Shown: in pieces, positions 26,591-34,264 of the stretch | Position numbering within the stretch: position 1 is the first letter of the stretch | How the letters are laid out: every line of letters starts with the position of its first letter | Assembly (NCBI RefSeq): GCF_001552735.1 | Contig: NZ_BCRT01000013.1 | Span: 1-64,000 of the forward strand | Direction: 5' to 3' | DNA from: Sanguibacter suarezii NBRC 16159 | GTDB taxonomy: Bacteria > Actinomycetota > Actinomycetes > Actinomycetales > Cellulomonadaceae | DNA: 64,000 nucleotides | Notes under the pieces: generated by a model | What the model saw: the letters and a program-made list of their open reading frames with translations, nothing else | Database searches by the model: none | What the model was told of the DNA's origin: nothing | Made by a program: the position numbers and the translations under genes

Positions 26591-27081
26591 CCGCTGAACC
26601 CACACTCGTGTACCTCGACCGGCACATCTTCTCCGTCGGAGAACTCTCCTGGACGCAAGGCCCCCTGCAGCCGGTCACCGGGCCTGTGTGCCTGGTGTTC
26701 GAGGCGCGTGATCAGGAGACGTTCGTGACGACGGGGATCTCGTCCGGGAACGTCAAGGTCTGGGGCGAGGCGATCACCTCTCGCCCGTCGATGATCGCCG
26801 AGGGTTGGGAGGACATCGCAGAGGTGTCCTTGACGGTCCGCTCAGGGCCGCTGCAGGTCATGGGGATCGGGGGGACTACCGGCCCCGAGGTGCGCCTGGA
26901 CGCGTGCGGGCCTGGTGACTACCGGCTGCGGATCCACGCGAAGGGCCGTGACACCGACTACGACGCCGCACGCCTCGACGCCGTCGAGGACTACCTCATC
27001 CTCGCGTGGCCCGAGCAGCCGTCGCCACCGACGGCGCTGCGGACCACCAGCCACACAGGGGAGATGGAGCTGAACCGATGA
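26587..27081 (+). CDS. Uncharacterised protein, second of a coupled pair
   Basis: A 164-aa, beta-rich acidic protein of a type often found unannotated in Streptomyces and relatives. The C-terminal signature GDYRLRIHAKGRD followed by LDAVEDYLILAWPEQP is distinctive, but no function is known to me. It overlaps the preceding gene by four bases, with GAGGAG 5 bases before its ATG. Small genes of this kind sit beside toxin or competence genes elsewhere, but nothing here proves a toxin/immunity relation. A 111-base promoter region follows. Confidence 0.7.
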   Translation: MTAEPTLVYLDRHIFSVGELSWTQGPLQPVTGPVCLVFEARDQETFVTTGISSGNVKVWGEAITSRPSMIAEGWEDIAEVSLTVRSGPLQVMGIGGTTGPEVRLDACGPGDYRLRIHAKGRDTDYDAARLDAVEDYLILAWPEQPSPPTALRTTSHTGEMELNR

Positions 27082-27118
27082 CGGCAGACGCGACTTTTCT
27101 GCTCACTGATGTCAGGTC

Positions 27119-27147
27119 TTGACCGACATATCGGATAGCCATATCCT
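27119..27147 (+). promoter_or_regulatory. Promoter of the membrane-protein/TetR operon
   Basis: TTGACC (27119-27124) and TATCCT (27142-27147) are separated by 17 bases, an unusually good sigma-70-type promoter for this genome. The palindromic operator begins five bases after the -10 element, across the expected transcription start. Confidence 0.75.
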
Positions 27148-27151
27148 CGAC

Positions 27152-27180
27152 CTATACGTTTGTACAGTACGAACGTATAG
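27152..27180 (+). promoter_or_regulatory. 29-bp palindromic operator
   Basis: CTATACGTT (27152-27160) is mirrored by AACGTATAG (27172-27180), and the spacer TGTACAGTACG adds a GTAC-N-GTAC core, so the whole is a near-perfect palindrome. Size, symmetry and position over the start point are those of a TetR-family operator. The TetR gene is the second gene of the operon, so autorepression is likely. Confidence 0.75.
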
Positions 27181-27192
27181 AGAGAAGGGTGC

Positions 27193-27393
27193 ATGATGAG
27201 CAAGCACGGATGGGCACTTGTTGTCGGCGCTGTCATGACTATCGGAGGCTTGGCGATGTACTTTGCATTCCTGGACGTCGAGACCCCCGTCATCGGCCTT
27301 CGCCAAGCTGGCCTGGTCATCGCAGTGCTGGGCGTGATCGAGATCGGCGCGACCGGATGGTCCATGATGAAGTCGGGAGGGCCTCAGGACTGA
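27193..27393 (+). CDS. Small two-helix membrane protein
   Basis: A 66-aa protein with two hydrophobic segments, WALVVGAVMTIGGLAMYFAF (residues 7-26) and LVIAVLGVIEIGATGWSM (about 41-58), joined by a short polar loop, and an acidic end. No family name is certain. GAGAGAAGG precedes two alternative ATG codons at 27193 and 27196. Its TGA overlaps the ATG of the TetR gene, so the regulator is coupled to it. It is the only other gene under the palindromic operator and so is the regulator's prime target. Confidence 0.75.
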   Translation: MMSKHGWALVVGAVMTIGGLAMYFAFLDVETPVIGLRQAGLVIAVLGVIEIGATGWSMMKSGGPQD

Positions 27394-27908
27394 TGACCTT
27401 TCCCCGCTTGCTTGACGGCGTACTCACAGTGCTCGCCGAGCAAGGAGTGGGAGCCCTGAGCGTCCGCAGTGTCGCCGCAGCCGCGGGCGTCTCCCCAGCA
27501 CAGGTGCAGTATTACTACCGCACGAAGAGTGACCTGGTGCGGGCAGGCTTCGACTACGCGGGAGAACAGTTCCTCGCAGACGTCGTGGCTGCACAGGCCA
27601 CTACGCTGATGGACTTTGTGCAGCAGTGGCTCCCCCTCGACGATCGACGCGAACGCCGCGCTCGCGTCTGGCTCGCCTACGCCGCGATCTCGGCCACCGA
27701 TGCGGAGCTGGCTGCGGCCTCGGCGCAGCTCGATGAAGAACTTCGGCAATGGTTCATCGACCAGGACCTCTCGGACCATGCGGCTTCGCAGCTCTTTGCA
27801 CTGATCGACGGGGTCACGATGCAGTGCCTCATGCTGCCGCAGTCCGAACGTCTAGCGCTCGTTGAGCGGACGATCGTGCCCTTCGTCTCTGGTCTCGGGT
27901 CGACCTGA
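27393..27908 (+). CDS. TetR/AcrR family transcriptional regulator
   Basis: A 171-aa repressor, slightly shorter than usual. The N-terminal helix-turn-helix is clear: LLDGVLTVLAEQGVGALSVR, VAAAAGVSPAQVQYYYRTK and SDLVRAGFDYAG. The remainder is the helical ligand-binding domain (ARVWLAYAAISATDAELAA). The wording resembles the BetI/YjdC-like subgroup. The start codon overlaps the stop of the small membrane-protein gene by one base. It probably binds the 29-bp palindrome at 27152-27180; the ligand is unknown. Confidence 0.88.
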   Translation: MTFPRLLDGVLTVLAEQGVGALSVRSVAAAAGVSPAQVQYYYRTKSDLVRAGFDYAGEQFLADVVAAQATTLMDFVQQWLPLDDRRERRARVWLAYAAISATDAELAAASAQLDEELRQWFIDQDLSDHAASQLFALIDGVTMQCLMLPQSERLALVERTIVPFVSGLGST

Positions 27909-28016
27909 GGCAGACTTTTCGAGCGCTGGGTTCGGGCGTCGCCGCCCGACCGGGCCTGCGTCCTAGACTTGCCAGGCGCAGACGCGACTGCGCACGCTGC
28001 GACGAAGGAGACTCCC

Positions 28017-29261
28017 ATGGCACCGTGGGCTGAGCACGCCATCTGGTGGCAGGTCTACCCCCTCGGGTTCACCGGCGTCCCGGTGCGCGAGGAGCACCGC
28101 CCGCCCCCGCCTGGCGGCGGGCTGCGCGCCCTGGTGCCGTGGCTGGACCACGTGGTCGAGCTTGGGCTCAACGGCCTCCTGCTCGGTCCGGTGTTCGCCT
28201 CCAGCACCCACGGCTACGACACGATCGACCACCTCGAGATCGACCCGCGCCTGGGTACCCGCGCAGACTTCGACGCCCTGGTGGCAGCGGCGCGCGAGCG
28301 CGGCGTGCGCGTCCTGCTCGACGGCGTCTTCAACCACGTGGGCCGCGAGCACCCGTTGGCCCTCGCCGCGCTGGAGCAGGGTCCGCACGGCGAGCACGCG
28401 GACTGGTTCCGCATCGACTGGGACTCCCCCGGCGGTCCGACCTTCGCGGACTTCGAGGGGCACTCGAGCCTCGTGGCCCTCAACCACGCCAACCCGGCGG
28501 TGGCTGACTGGGTCGCGGGGGTCATGATGCACTGGCTGGAGGCTGGCGCCGACGGGTGGCGGCTGGACGCCGCCTACGCCGTCGACCCCTCCTTCTGGGC
28601 GGCGGTGCTCCCCCGCGTGCGGAGCGCCTACCCCCAGGCGTGGATCGTCGGGGAGATGATCCACGGCGACTACGCGGCCTATGTGGCTGCCTCCGGCGTC
28701 GACTCGGTCACCCAGTACGAGCTGTGGAAGGCCATCTGGAGCAGCCTCGAGCAGGAGAACTTCTACGAGCTCGACTGGACCCTGCGCCGCCACGACGACC
28801 TCCTGGCCACCTTCGTGCCGCAGACCTTCGTGGGCAACCACGACGTCACGCGCATCGCCACCACGGTCGGGCCGGACAAGGCTGTGCTGGCCCTGGTCGT
28901 CCTGGCGACCACCGCGGGCATCCCCTCGATCTACGCCGGCGACGAGGTCGCGATGACCGGGCTCAAAGAAGACCGGCTCGGGGGCGACGACGCCGTCCGT
29001 CCCACCTTCCCGCCCACACCGGAAGAGCTGCCCGGGCTGCACGGCCCGGTGGCTGACGCGCACCGGGCGCTCATCGCCCTGCGTCGCCAGCACCCGTGGC
29101 TGGTGCGCGCGCGCTCCACGATGCGCGAGCTGAGCAACACCCGCTGCGTGATCGAGCAGACCGGCGACGGCGGGACTCTCCTCGTCGAGCTCGACCTGAC
29201 CGGCGGGGCCAGCGCCCGCATCACCGGGGTGGACGGTCGCACGCTCTTCACCTGGGGGTAG
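28017..29261 (+). CDS. GH13 alpha-amylase-family glycosidase
   Basis: A 414-aa intracellular enzyme with no signal peptide. It begins IWWQVYPLGFTGVP. The conserved regions are GVFNHVG (I), DGWRLDAAYA (II, nucleophile Asp184), IVGEMI (III, acid/base Glu213) and GNHDVTR (IV, Asp276), so it is catalytically complete. It is compact, with a short C-terminal domain, like maltodextrin-acting GH13 proteins of actinobacteria; substrate specificity is not evident. GAAGGAG lies 7 bases before the ATG at 28017. A -10-like TAGACT (27964-27969) suggests its own promoter. Confidence 0.9.
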   Translation: MAPWAEHAIWWQVYPLGFTGVPVREEHRPPPPGGGLRALVPWLDHVVELGLNGLLLGPVFASSTHGYDTIDHLEIDPRLGTRADFDALVAAARERGVRVLLDGVFNHVGREHPLALAALEQGPHGEHADWFRIDWDSPGGPTFADFEGHSSLVALNHANPAVADWVAGVMMHWLEAGADGWRLDAAYAVDPSFWAAVLPRVRSAYPQAWIVGEMIHGDYAAYVAASGVDSVTQYELWKAIWSSLEQENFYELDWTLRRHDDLLATFVPQTFVGNHDVTRIATTVGPDKAVLALVVLATTAGIPSIYAGDEVAMTGLKEDRLGGDDAVRPTFPPTPEELPGLHGPVADAHRALIALRRQHPWLVRARSTMRELSNTRCVIEQTGDGGTLLVELDLTGGASARITGVDGRTLFTWG

Positions 29262-29325
29262 CCGCCCTCCCGGTCGCAGCGTCAACGTCCCAGGTGGGGC
29301 CCGGTTCTGCGCCGATGATCGACGC

Positions 29326-29331
29326 TAAGAT
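29326..29331 (+). promoter_or_regulatory. -10 element of the GntR gene, leaderless type
   Basis: TAAGAT ends six bases before the GTG at 29338, consistent with a leaderless transcript. A -35 element is not clear. Confidence 0.45.
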
Positions 29332-29337
29332 CGGGGG

Positions 29338-30000
29338 GTGACCAAACTCGTGACCCCGGTCGGCCGCGCCCACACGACCTTGAGCCAGGCCGTGTATGAG
29401 GAGATCCGTCGACGCATCCTGGACCGGGAGCTGTCCCCCGGGACCCACCTGGTCGAGCGGGCGCTGGCTGACGAGCTCGAGGTGTCCCGCGTGCCGGTCC
29501 GGGAGGCGCTGCGCGAGCTCGTCCGCGACGGCCTGGCCGAGGAACGAGGCCGCACCGGCCTGTACGTCACCGAGCTCACCCGCGATGACATCGCCGAGAT
29601 CCTCGAGCTGCGCAGCGTGCTCGACGGGCTGGTCTTCCGGCGTCTGGCCGCCCGCCTGGACGACGAGGGTGCCGCGCAGGTCGAGGACCTGCTGTCCCGC
29701 ACCCACCGCGCGATCGAGGCTGGTCGGCACTCCGACGCGGTGCTGCTCAACACCCAGTTCCACAGCCTGCTGTGCGACCTCGCCGGCTCGCGCAACCTGC
29801 AGGCTGTCATGAACGTGCTCGACCCCCGGATGGGGTGGCTGCTCACCCAGCACGAGGACGTCGACGAGGTGCTGCGTCAGCACCACGAGATCTTCGACGC
29901 CGTGCGCGCCGGTGACACCGCCCGCATCGACGAGCTGGCGGCCAACCACCTCAACTCGAGCACGGCGATGATGCTCCAGATCAACCCCGACCTGACATGA
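29338..30000 (+). CDS. GntR-family regulator, FadR/FCD subfamily
   Basis: A 220-aa regulator. The winged helix-turn-helix spans residues ~10-78: LSQAVYEEIRRRILDRELSP, RALADELEVSRVPVREALRE and LVRDGLAEERGRTGLYV. The FCD ligand-binding domain follows (DIAEILELRSVLDGLVFRRL). His residues in TQFHSLLCDLAGS and HHEIFDAV are the probable metal-binding set of FCD proteins. FCD regulators sense carboxylates. It stands convergent to the oxamate carbamoyltransferase cluster and is the best candidate to bind the 24-bp palindrome at 37293-37316; that link is inferred from position and operator type. Confidence 0.9.
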   Translation: MTKLVTPVGRAHTTLSQAVYEEIRRRILDRELSPGTHLVERALADELEVSRVPVREALRELVRDGLAEERGRTGLYVTELTRDDIAEILELRSVLDGLVFRRLAARLDDEGAAQVEDLLSRTHRAIEAGRHSDAVLLNTQFHSLLCDLAGSRNLQAVMNVLDPRMGWLLTQHEDVDEVLRQHHEIFDAVRAGDTARIDELAANHLNSSTAMMLQINPDLT

Positions 30001-30003
30001 GAA

Positions 30004-30033
30004 AGCCGGGAGTCGGCGTACCGACTCCCGGCT
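30004..30033 (-). terminator. Bidirectional hairpin terminator
   Basis: AGCCGGGAGTCGG (30004-30016) and its complement (30021-30033) form a 13-bp perfect stem around CGTA. On the minus strand it is followed by TTTCTC, so it chiefly ends the cluster read from 37.3 kb, and it also follows the GntR gene. Confidence 0.8.
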
Positions 30034-30107
30034 CACCGCGACGCTGTGGTCACCACAGCCGAGGGGTCCTGGGTTCGTGATGCGTCGCGAGCATGGGGTG
30101 CTGGATC

Positions 30108-31043
30108 TCAGGGGTACATCTGCGCGCCTCCGGGCACGTCCAGGGCGATGACCGTGCCGGCTTCCCCGGCAAGGATCCGGGGCAGGTCGGAGAGACGACC
30201 GATGACCGCGCGCCCACGACCGGACTCCACGAAGGAGCGAGCCGCCGCCACCTTGGGTCCCATCGACCCGTCAGCGAAGTCGTAGGCGTCCAGCGCCTGC
30301 GGGGTGATCGCCTTGATCGCACGCTCGTCCGGGGTCCCCCAGTCGAGCATGACGGCGTCGGCGTCGGTGGCCAGCACGAAGAGGTCCGCCTCGATCGCCC
30401 CGGCGAGCATCGCCGAGGAGGCGTCCTTGTCCACGACAACCTCCACACCGGAGAAGGTGCCGTCCTCGTCGATGGCCACGGGCACTCCGCCGCCGCCGGA
30501 GCTGACCACGATGTGTCCACCGGCGAGCAGGCGCTTGACCGAGTCGACCTGGACCACGCGCGTGGGTGCCGGGGACGGCACCACGCGGCGCGGCGCGTCG
30601 CCGTCGAGGGCGAAGGTCCAGCCGCGCTCGGCGGCGAGGGAATCTGCCTCGGCCTGGGTGTAGACCGGCCCGACGAACTTGGTCGGGTTGGCGAAGGCAG
30701 GGTCGTCGCGGGACACGCTGACCAAGGTGAGCACGGTCGTGAGCATCGTGCGGTCATGCAGGGCGTTGCGCAGCTCGAGCTCGATGAGGTAGCCGATCAG
30801 GCCCTGGGTCTGCGCGCCCAGGACATCGAGCGGGGAGGCAGGCGAGCCGGCGTAGGCGGCGTTCTGCAGGGCCAGCAGACCAACCTGCGGTCCGTTGCCG
30901 TGCGTGATGACGAGCTCGTGCTCGCACCCGACCTCGGCCAGGGGGCCCGCAGCCTCACGGAGGTTCGCACGCTGGTTGTCGATGGTGATCGCTTCACCAC
31001 GCCGTGAGATGGCGTTGCCACCGAGGGCGACGACGATACGCAT
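30108..31043 (-). CDS. arcC: Carbamate kinase (AllK/ArcC type)
   Basis: A 311-aa carbamate kinase, which converts carbamoyl phosphate and ADP to carbamate and ATP. Family motifs are VVALGGNAISRRGE, LVITHGNGPQVGLLALQ, VVSSGGGGVPV and LFVLATDADAVML. It is the last gene of a cluster with AllF, AllG and AllH homologues, like E. coli ybcF (allK) in the allantoin region. Here it should recover ATP from carbamoyl phosphate made by oxamate carbamoyltransferase. No arginine deiminase genes are present, which argues against an arc operon. A 12-bp hairpin lies in the 81-base gap before it. Confidence 0.93.
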   Translation of the reverse strand: MRIVVALGGNAISRRGEAITIDNQRANLREAAGPLAEVGCEHELVITHGNGPQVGLLALQNAAYAGSPASPLDVLGAQTQGLIGYLIELELRNALHDRTMLTTVLTLVSVSRDDPAFANPTKFVGPVYTQAEADSLAAERGWTFALDGDAPRRVVPSPAPTRVVQVDSVKRLLAGGHIVVSSGGGGVPVAIDEDGTFSGVEVVVDKDASSAMLAGAIEADLFVLATDADAVMLDWGTPDERAIKAITPQALDAYDFADGSMGPKVAAARSFVESGRGRAVIGRLSDLPRILAGEAGTVIALDVPGGAQMYP

Positions 31044-31064
31044 AGTTTCTCCTTCACGAGGGGC

Positions 31065-31094
31065 GGCTTGCCCTCGATGTCACGAGGGCAAGCC
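31065..31094 (-). repeat. Intergenic hairpin between permease and carbamate kinase
   Basis: GGCTTGCCCTCG (31065-31076) and CGAGGGCAAGCC (31083-31094) form a 12-bp perfect stem with a 6-base loop. No T-tract follows in the direction of transcription, so it may stabilise or process the mRNA, or partly terminate it. Confidence 0.55.
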
Positions 31095-31124
31095 GGTGGA
31101 GCAAGGGGACGTCTCAGAGCTGGG

Positions 31125-32780
31125 TCAGCCCGACGACGTGGGTCGGCTCGGGCTGGTCTCCTCCGTCGCGGTGGCGGTGAGCGAGGGCACGGGGCCCGAG
31201 GCGGCTGCGGCTGCCGGGGCCGGTGCAGCGGCGGATGCCGCAGCCATGACCTCGGAGTCGTAGACCTCGGTGGTGCCGGCCCGTGCGTTGAGGAAGTGCT
31301 TCAGCACGAAGAGCAAGGCGACCATGCCGTAGCCGATCGCGAACTCGCTCGGTCGTTCACCACCCAGCACGGGCACCGCCTGGTGGATGATCCCGAAGAT
31401 GGCCAGCACGGCAGCCACGGCGGCGGCGACCGCAGCACGCAGCGGCTGGTTGCGGATGGCGAAGATCGCGATGCACCCCCACAACAGCGAGGCCAGCGGC
31501 GCACCGTTCCCCAGTGCGAAGAGCCCGGGGTAGTCCACACCAGCTGCCTCGAGGGCGCCAGAGGTGACCTCACCAGCGTTGGTTCCGGCGGCCTTGAGGG
31601 TGTTGCCGGTCAGCGTCAGCGCCCAGTTGCCCACCCACGGGAAGAGCGCCACGAAGATCACCGGGACCTCGAGCCTGGGAGTCTCGCGGACCACCTGGTT
31701 GGCGGTGACGATACCGATGTAGATGAGGATCGGTGCGATCGCCGCCATCGGGATGACTGCAAGCAGGAAGGACCCCAGCCCGAAGAGGCCGACGACGAAC
31801 ATCGTGATGCCTGAGAACAGGGTGTAGCCGATGCCGGCGCCCATCTCCTTGTACGCGGTGTGTCCCACGTAGACCGTCACCGGGAAGGGGTTGCCCATGA
31901 GGGCACCGACCATCGAGGTGCCACCGTTGGCGAGCATGACGCGACGGGTGGGGTACGGGTCGCCTGCGGCGTGGGCGCCTTCGATGTTCTCCAGGTCGAA
32001 GACATAGTTGGCGAGGGCGAGCGGGATGGCCGAGGCCAGATACGGACCAGCGACGCCGAGGCCCGAGATGAAGTCCGTCACGTGGAAGGTGGGCGGGTTG
32101 AACCCCGCCTCAGCCAGCCCGCTGGTGATCGCCTCCGGGGACTGCAGCCCGAAGGCCCAGGCCAGTGCGGTGCCCGCGATGAGCAGCAGCAGCCCCGTGG
32201 GGATCCGCTTGAACATCGGCTGACGGCCGAACCAGTTGATGAAGATCAGCGCGAGCACCACGAAGGCAACCACGGGAGTGTGGAAGGCCTGCAGCATCGG
32301 GTTCATCGCCAGCAGCATCAGGCCAAGACCCGCCAGGCAGGACAGCAGCACCGTGCGAGGTACGGCCCTGCGCAGCAGGTCACCCAAGAACGCTCCGACG
32401 AAGAGGATCAGCCCTTCGATGAAGCACCACACCAGCCCAACCTTCAAGGCGAACTCAGCGTCGTTGGTCTGGGTGTAGATGGGCATGAGGACCAGGAACG
32501 TCACCGTGAAGATCGAGGGCGCGCTCGGGCCCGATGGCAACGCGGTGATGTTGGTGCGTCCAGTCTTCTTGGCCAGCTGCCGAGCGAAGACGACGTAGAA
32601 GATCGAGGCGAGCATGACGGCGAACCCGAAGGCCGGCGCGATGCGCCCGATGACCATCGACGATGGCAGACCCACCACGCCGATCAACAGCGCGAGCATC
32701 GTGAGCAAGTTGGTCAGGTTGTTGCTGAACAGCCCAAAGTACGCGGCCCAGTCACCGCGACGCCACAGAGGAGTGGACAT
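31125..32780 (-). CDS. NCS2/AzgA-like permease of the oxamate cluster
   Basis: A 551-aa transporter with 12-14 hydrophobic segments. The start WRRGDWAAYFGLFSNNLTN, the NITALPSGPSAPSIF block and GNPFPVTVYVGHTAYKEMGA are typical of the xanthine/uracil permease superfamily branch that accompanies fdrA genes. A 55-residue Ala/Thr/Ser-rich tail follows the last helix. Its neighbours suggest uptake of allantoin, oxalurate or a related ureide or purine, but the substrate is an inference. It lies between AllG and carbamate kinase on the minus strand, with hairpins in both flanking gaps. Confidence 0.85.
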   Translation of the reverse strand: MSTPLWRRGDWAAYFGLFSNNLTNLLTMLALLIGVVGLPSSMVIGRIAPAFGFAVMLASIFYVVFARQLAKKTGRTNITALPSGPSAPSIFTVTFLVLMPIYTQTNDAEFALKVGLVWCFIEGLILFVGAFLGDLLRRAVPRTVLLSCLAGLGLMLLAMNPMLQAFHTPVVAFVVLALIFINWFGRQPMFKRIPTGLLLLIAGTALAWAFGLQSPEAITSGLAEAGFNPPTFHVTDFISGLGVAGPYLASAIPLALANYVFDLENIEGAHAAGDPYPTRRVMLANGGTSMVGALMGNPFPVTVYVGHTAYKEMGAGIGYTLFSGITMFVVGLFGLGSFLLAVIPMAAIAPILIYIGIVTANQVVRETPRLEVPVIFVALFPWVGNWALTLTGNTLKAAGTNAGEVTSGALEAAGVDYPGLFALGNGAPLASLLWGCIAIFAIRNQPLRAAVAAAVAAVLAIFGIIHQAVPVLGGERPSEFAIGYGMVALLFVLKHFLNARAGTTEVYDSEVMAAASAAAPAPAAAAASGPVPSLTATATEETSPSRPTSSG

Positions 32781-32799
32781 GACAACTCGTTTCAGGTGG

Positions 32800-32825
32800 G
32801 GCCGCCGTCAGCACTGACGGCGGCC
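32800..32825 (-). repeat. Intergenic hairpin between AllG and the permease
   Basis: GGCCGCCGTCAG (32800-32811) is mirrored by CTGACGGCGGCC (32814-32825), an almost loop-less 12-bp inverted repeat just after the AllG stop. It may be a terminator, an mRNA end or a processing site inside the operon. Confidence 0.55.
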
Positions 32826-32842
32826 GGGTAGGGGTGGGAGGG

Positions 32843-34264
32843 TTAGGCGGTGTACGAGGAGGAGATGGCCGTCAGGGCCTTGGCGAAGGCCTCGACAGGG
32901 GGGTTGACGATGCCAGCGCCGATCATGCCGATGCCGGCGTCCTTGTGCGCGATCGCGGTGTTGATCACGGGGAGCACGCCGGTCTCCATGACCTTGCGGA
33001 CATCGATGCCGGTGGGTGCGCCCATGAAGTTCAGCGCGGGGATGGTCACGTTGGGGTTGTTGCCCGTGGTGATGTCGTTCATCGACCGCGAGTAGTCCAT
33101 GGCTTCGTCCACGGTGCCACCGACGAGGGCGACGATCGCGGGTGCGGCGGCCATGGAGAAGCCACCGATGCCGTAGGTCTCGGTGATGGCCGAGTCGCCG
33201 ATGTCCAGGCCGGAGTCCTCCGGCTTGTACCCGGCGAACATCGGGCCCATGACCTGCTGGGCAGGTCCGGTGAACCACTGACCGGGGAGCCCGGCCACCC
33301 GGATGCCGAAGTCCACGCCGTTGCGGGCCATGGCCGTGACCACCGTGGAGTTCTCCACACCCTGGGCAGCGTCCATCGCGGCCTTGGCTGCGGCCATCCA
33401 CGTGGGACCGGAGAAGTAGTCGCTCGAGGCGACGAAGTCGAGCACCGCGCGCTTCTCGGCGTTGGAGAACGACGTCTCGACGAGGTACGGCGACAGCGCC
33501 TGGATCAGCAGGGTCGTGCCCGCCACGTTGCGGTTGTGGCACTCGTCGCCCATGTGCAGCGCCTGGGCCATCATGAGGCGCAGGTCGATGCCGTCGGGGT
33601 TGAGGGTCATCGCCTCGGCCAGCATCGGGCCGAAGAGCTCGCGCATCCAGACCAGGCGGTCGATGACCGACTGGTCGTTGGCGCCCATCCGCAGGATCTT
33701 GGACAGCTGCTCGGACAGGTTGGTGTAGGCGATGTTGCCGTGGGTCTTGTTCTCGACCACGTGCATGTACATGCTCGCCGAGGTCACCCCGGCCATGGAG
33801 CCGACGGCGCCGTACTCGTGGCACGGAGCGAAGGTGATCTCCCCCGACCCGGCGACCTCGTAGGCCTCCTCGACGGTCGTGGCGAGGCCCTCGAACACGA
33901 GGGCGCCGGTCACGGCCCCCTTCATGGGGCCGTTCATCCGCTCCCACTCGATGGGCGGGCCCGCGTGCAGGATGGTCGTCGCCGTCATGCCGGGCACGAC
34001 GTCGATCGCGGGGCCGAAGCCGGTCAGCACCGGCTGGGCGGAGGTGATGCGAGCGAAGGCCTCGGCGTTCGCCTCGTCGATCGTCGCTGCGAGCGCAGGC
34101 TCTTCGAGGGCGCGCAGGTGAGCGACCATCGTCGGGTCGCCGCCGCCGGGAGGAGCCCAGTCCATGCGGATGGCCGAGGCGCCCTGGCGGGTGATGTCAT
34201 CGGCGAACATGTCCAGGCCGAGGTTGACGACCACTGGCTTGGCAAAGAGTGAGGTGAGAGTCAT
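32843..34264 (-). CDS. allG: DUF1116 protein, oxamate carbamoyltransferase subunit AllG
   Basis: A 473-aa protein of the YlbE/DUF1116 family. It begins with KPVVVNLGLDMFADDITRQG, followed by MDWAPPGGGDPTM, ITSAQPVLTGFGPAIDVVPG and HAGPPIEWERMNGPMKGA; all are strongly conserved in the family. In E. coli AllG (YlbE) together with AllF (FdrA) and AllH (YlbF) forms the oxamic transcarbamylase that interconverts oxalurate plus phosphate with oxamate plus carbamoyl phosphate. The start overlaps the FdrA stop by one base (TGATG), so the two subunits are coupled. Confidence 0.9.
   Translation of the reverse strand: MTLTSLFAKPVVVNLGLDMFADDITRQGASAIRMDWAPPGGGDPTMVAHLRALEEPALAATIDEANAEAFARITSAQPVLTGFGPAIDVVPGMTATTILHAGPPIEWERMNGPMKGAVTGALVFEGLATTVEEAYEVAGSGEITFAPCHEYGAVGSMAGVTSASMYMHVVENKTHGNIAYTNLSEQLSKILRMGANDQSVIDRLVWMRELFGPMLAEAMTLNPDGIDLRLMMAQALHMGDECHNRNVAGTTLLIQALSPYLVETSFSNAEKRAVLDFVASSDYFSGPTWMAAAKAAMDAAQGVENSTVVTAMARNGVDFGIRVAGLPGQWFTGPAQQVMGPMFAGYKPEDSGLDIGDSAITETYGIGGFSMAAAPAIVALVGGTVDEAMDYSRSMNDITTGNNPNVTIPALNFMGAPTGIDVRKVMETGVLPVINTAIAHKDAGIGMIGAGIVNPPVEAFAKALTAISSSYTA

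Noticed and set aside
30108-31043. Arginine deiminase (arc) operon
   Set aside because: Carbamate kinase is present, but arcA and arcB are not; the neighbours are AllF, AllG and AllH homologues.
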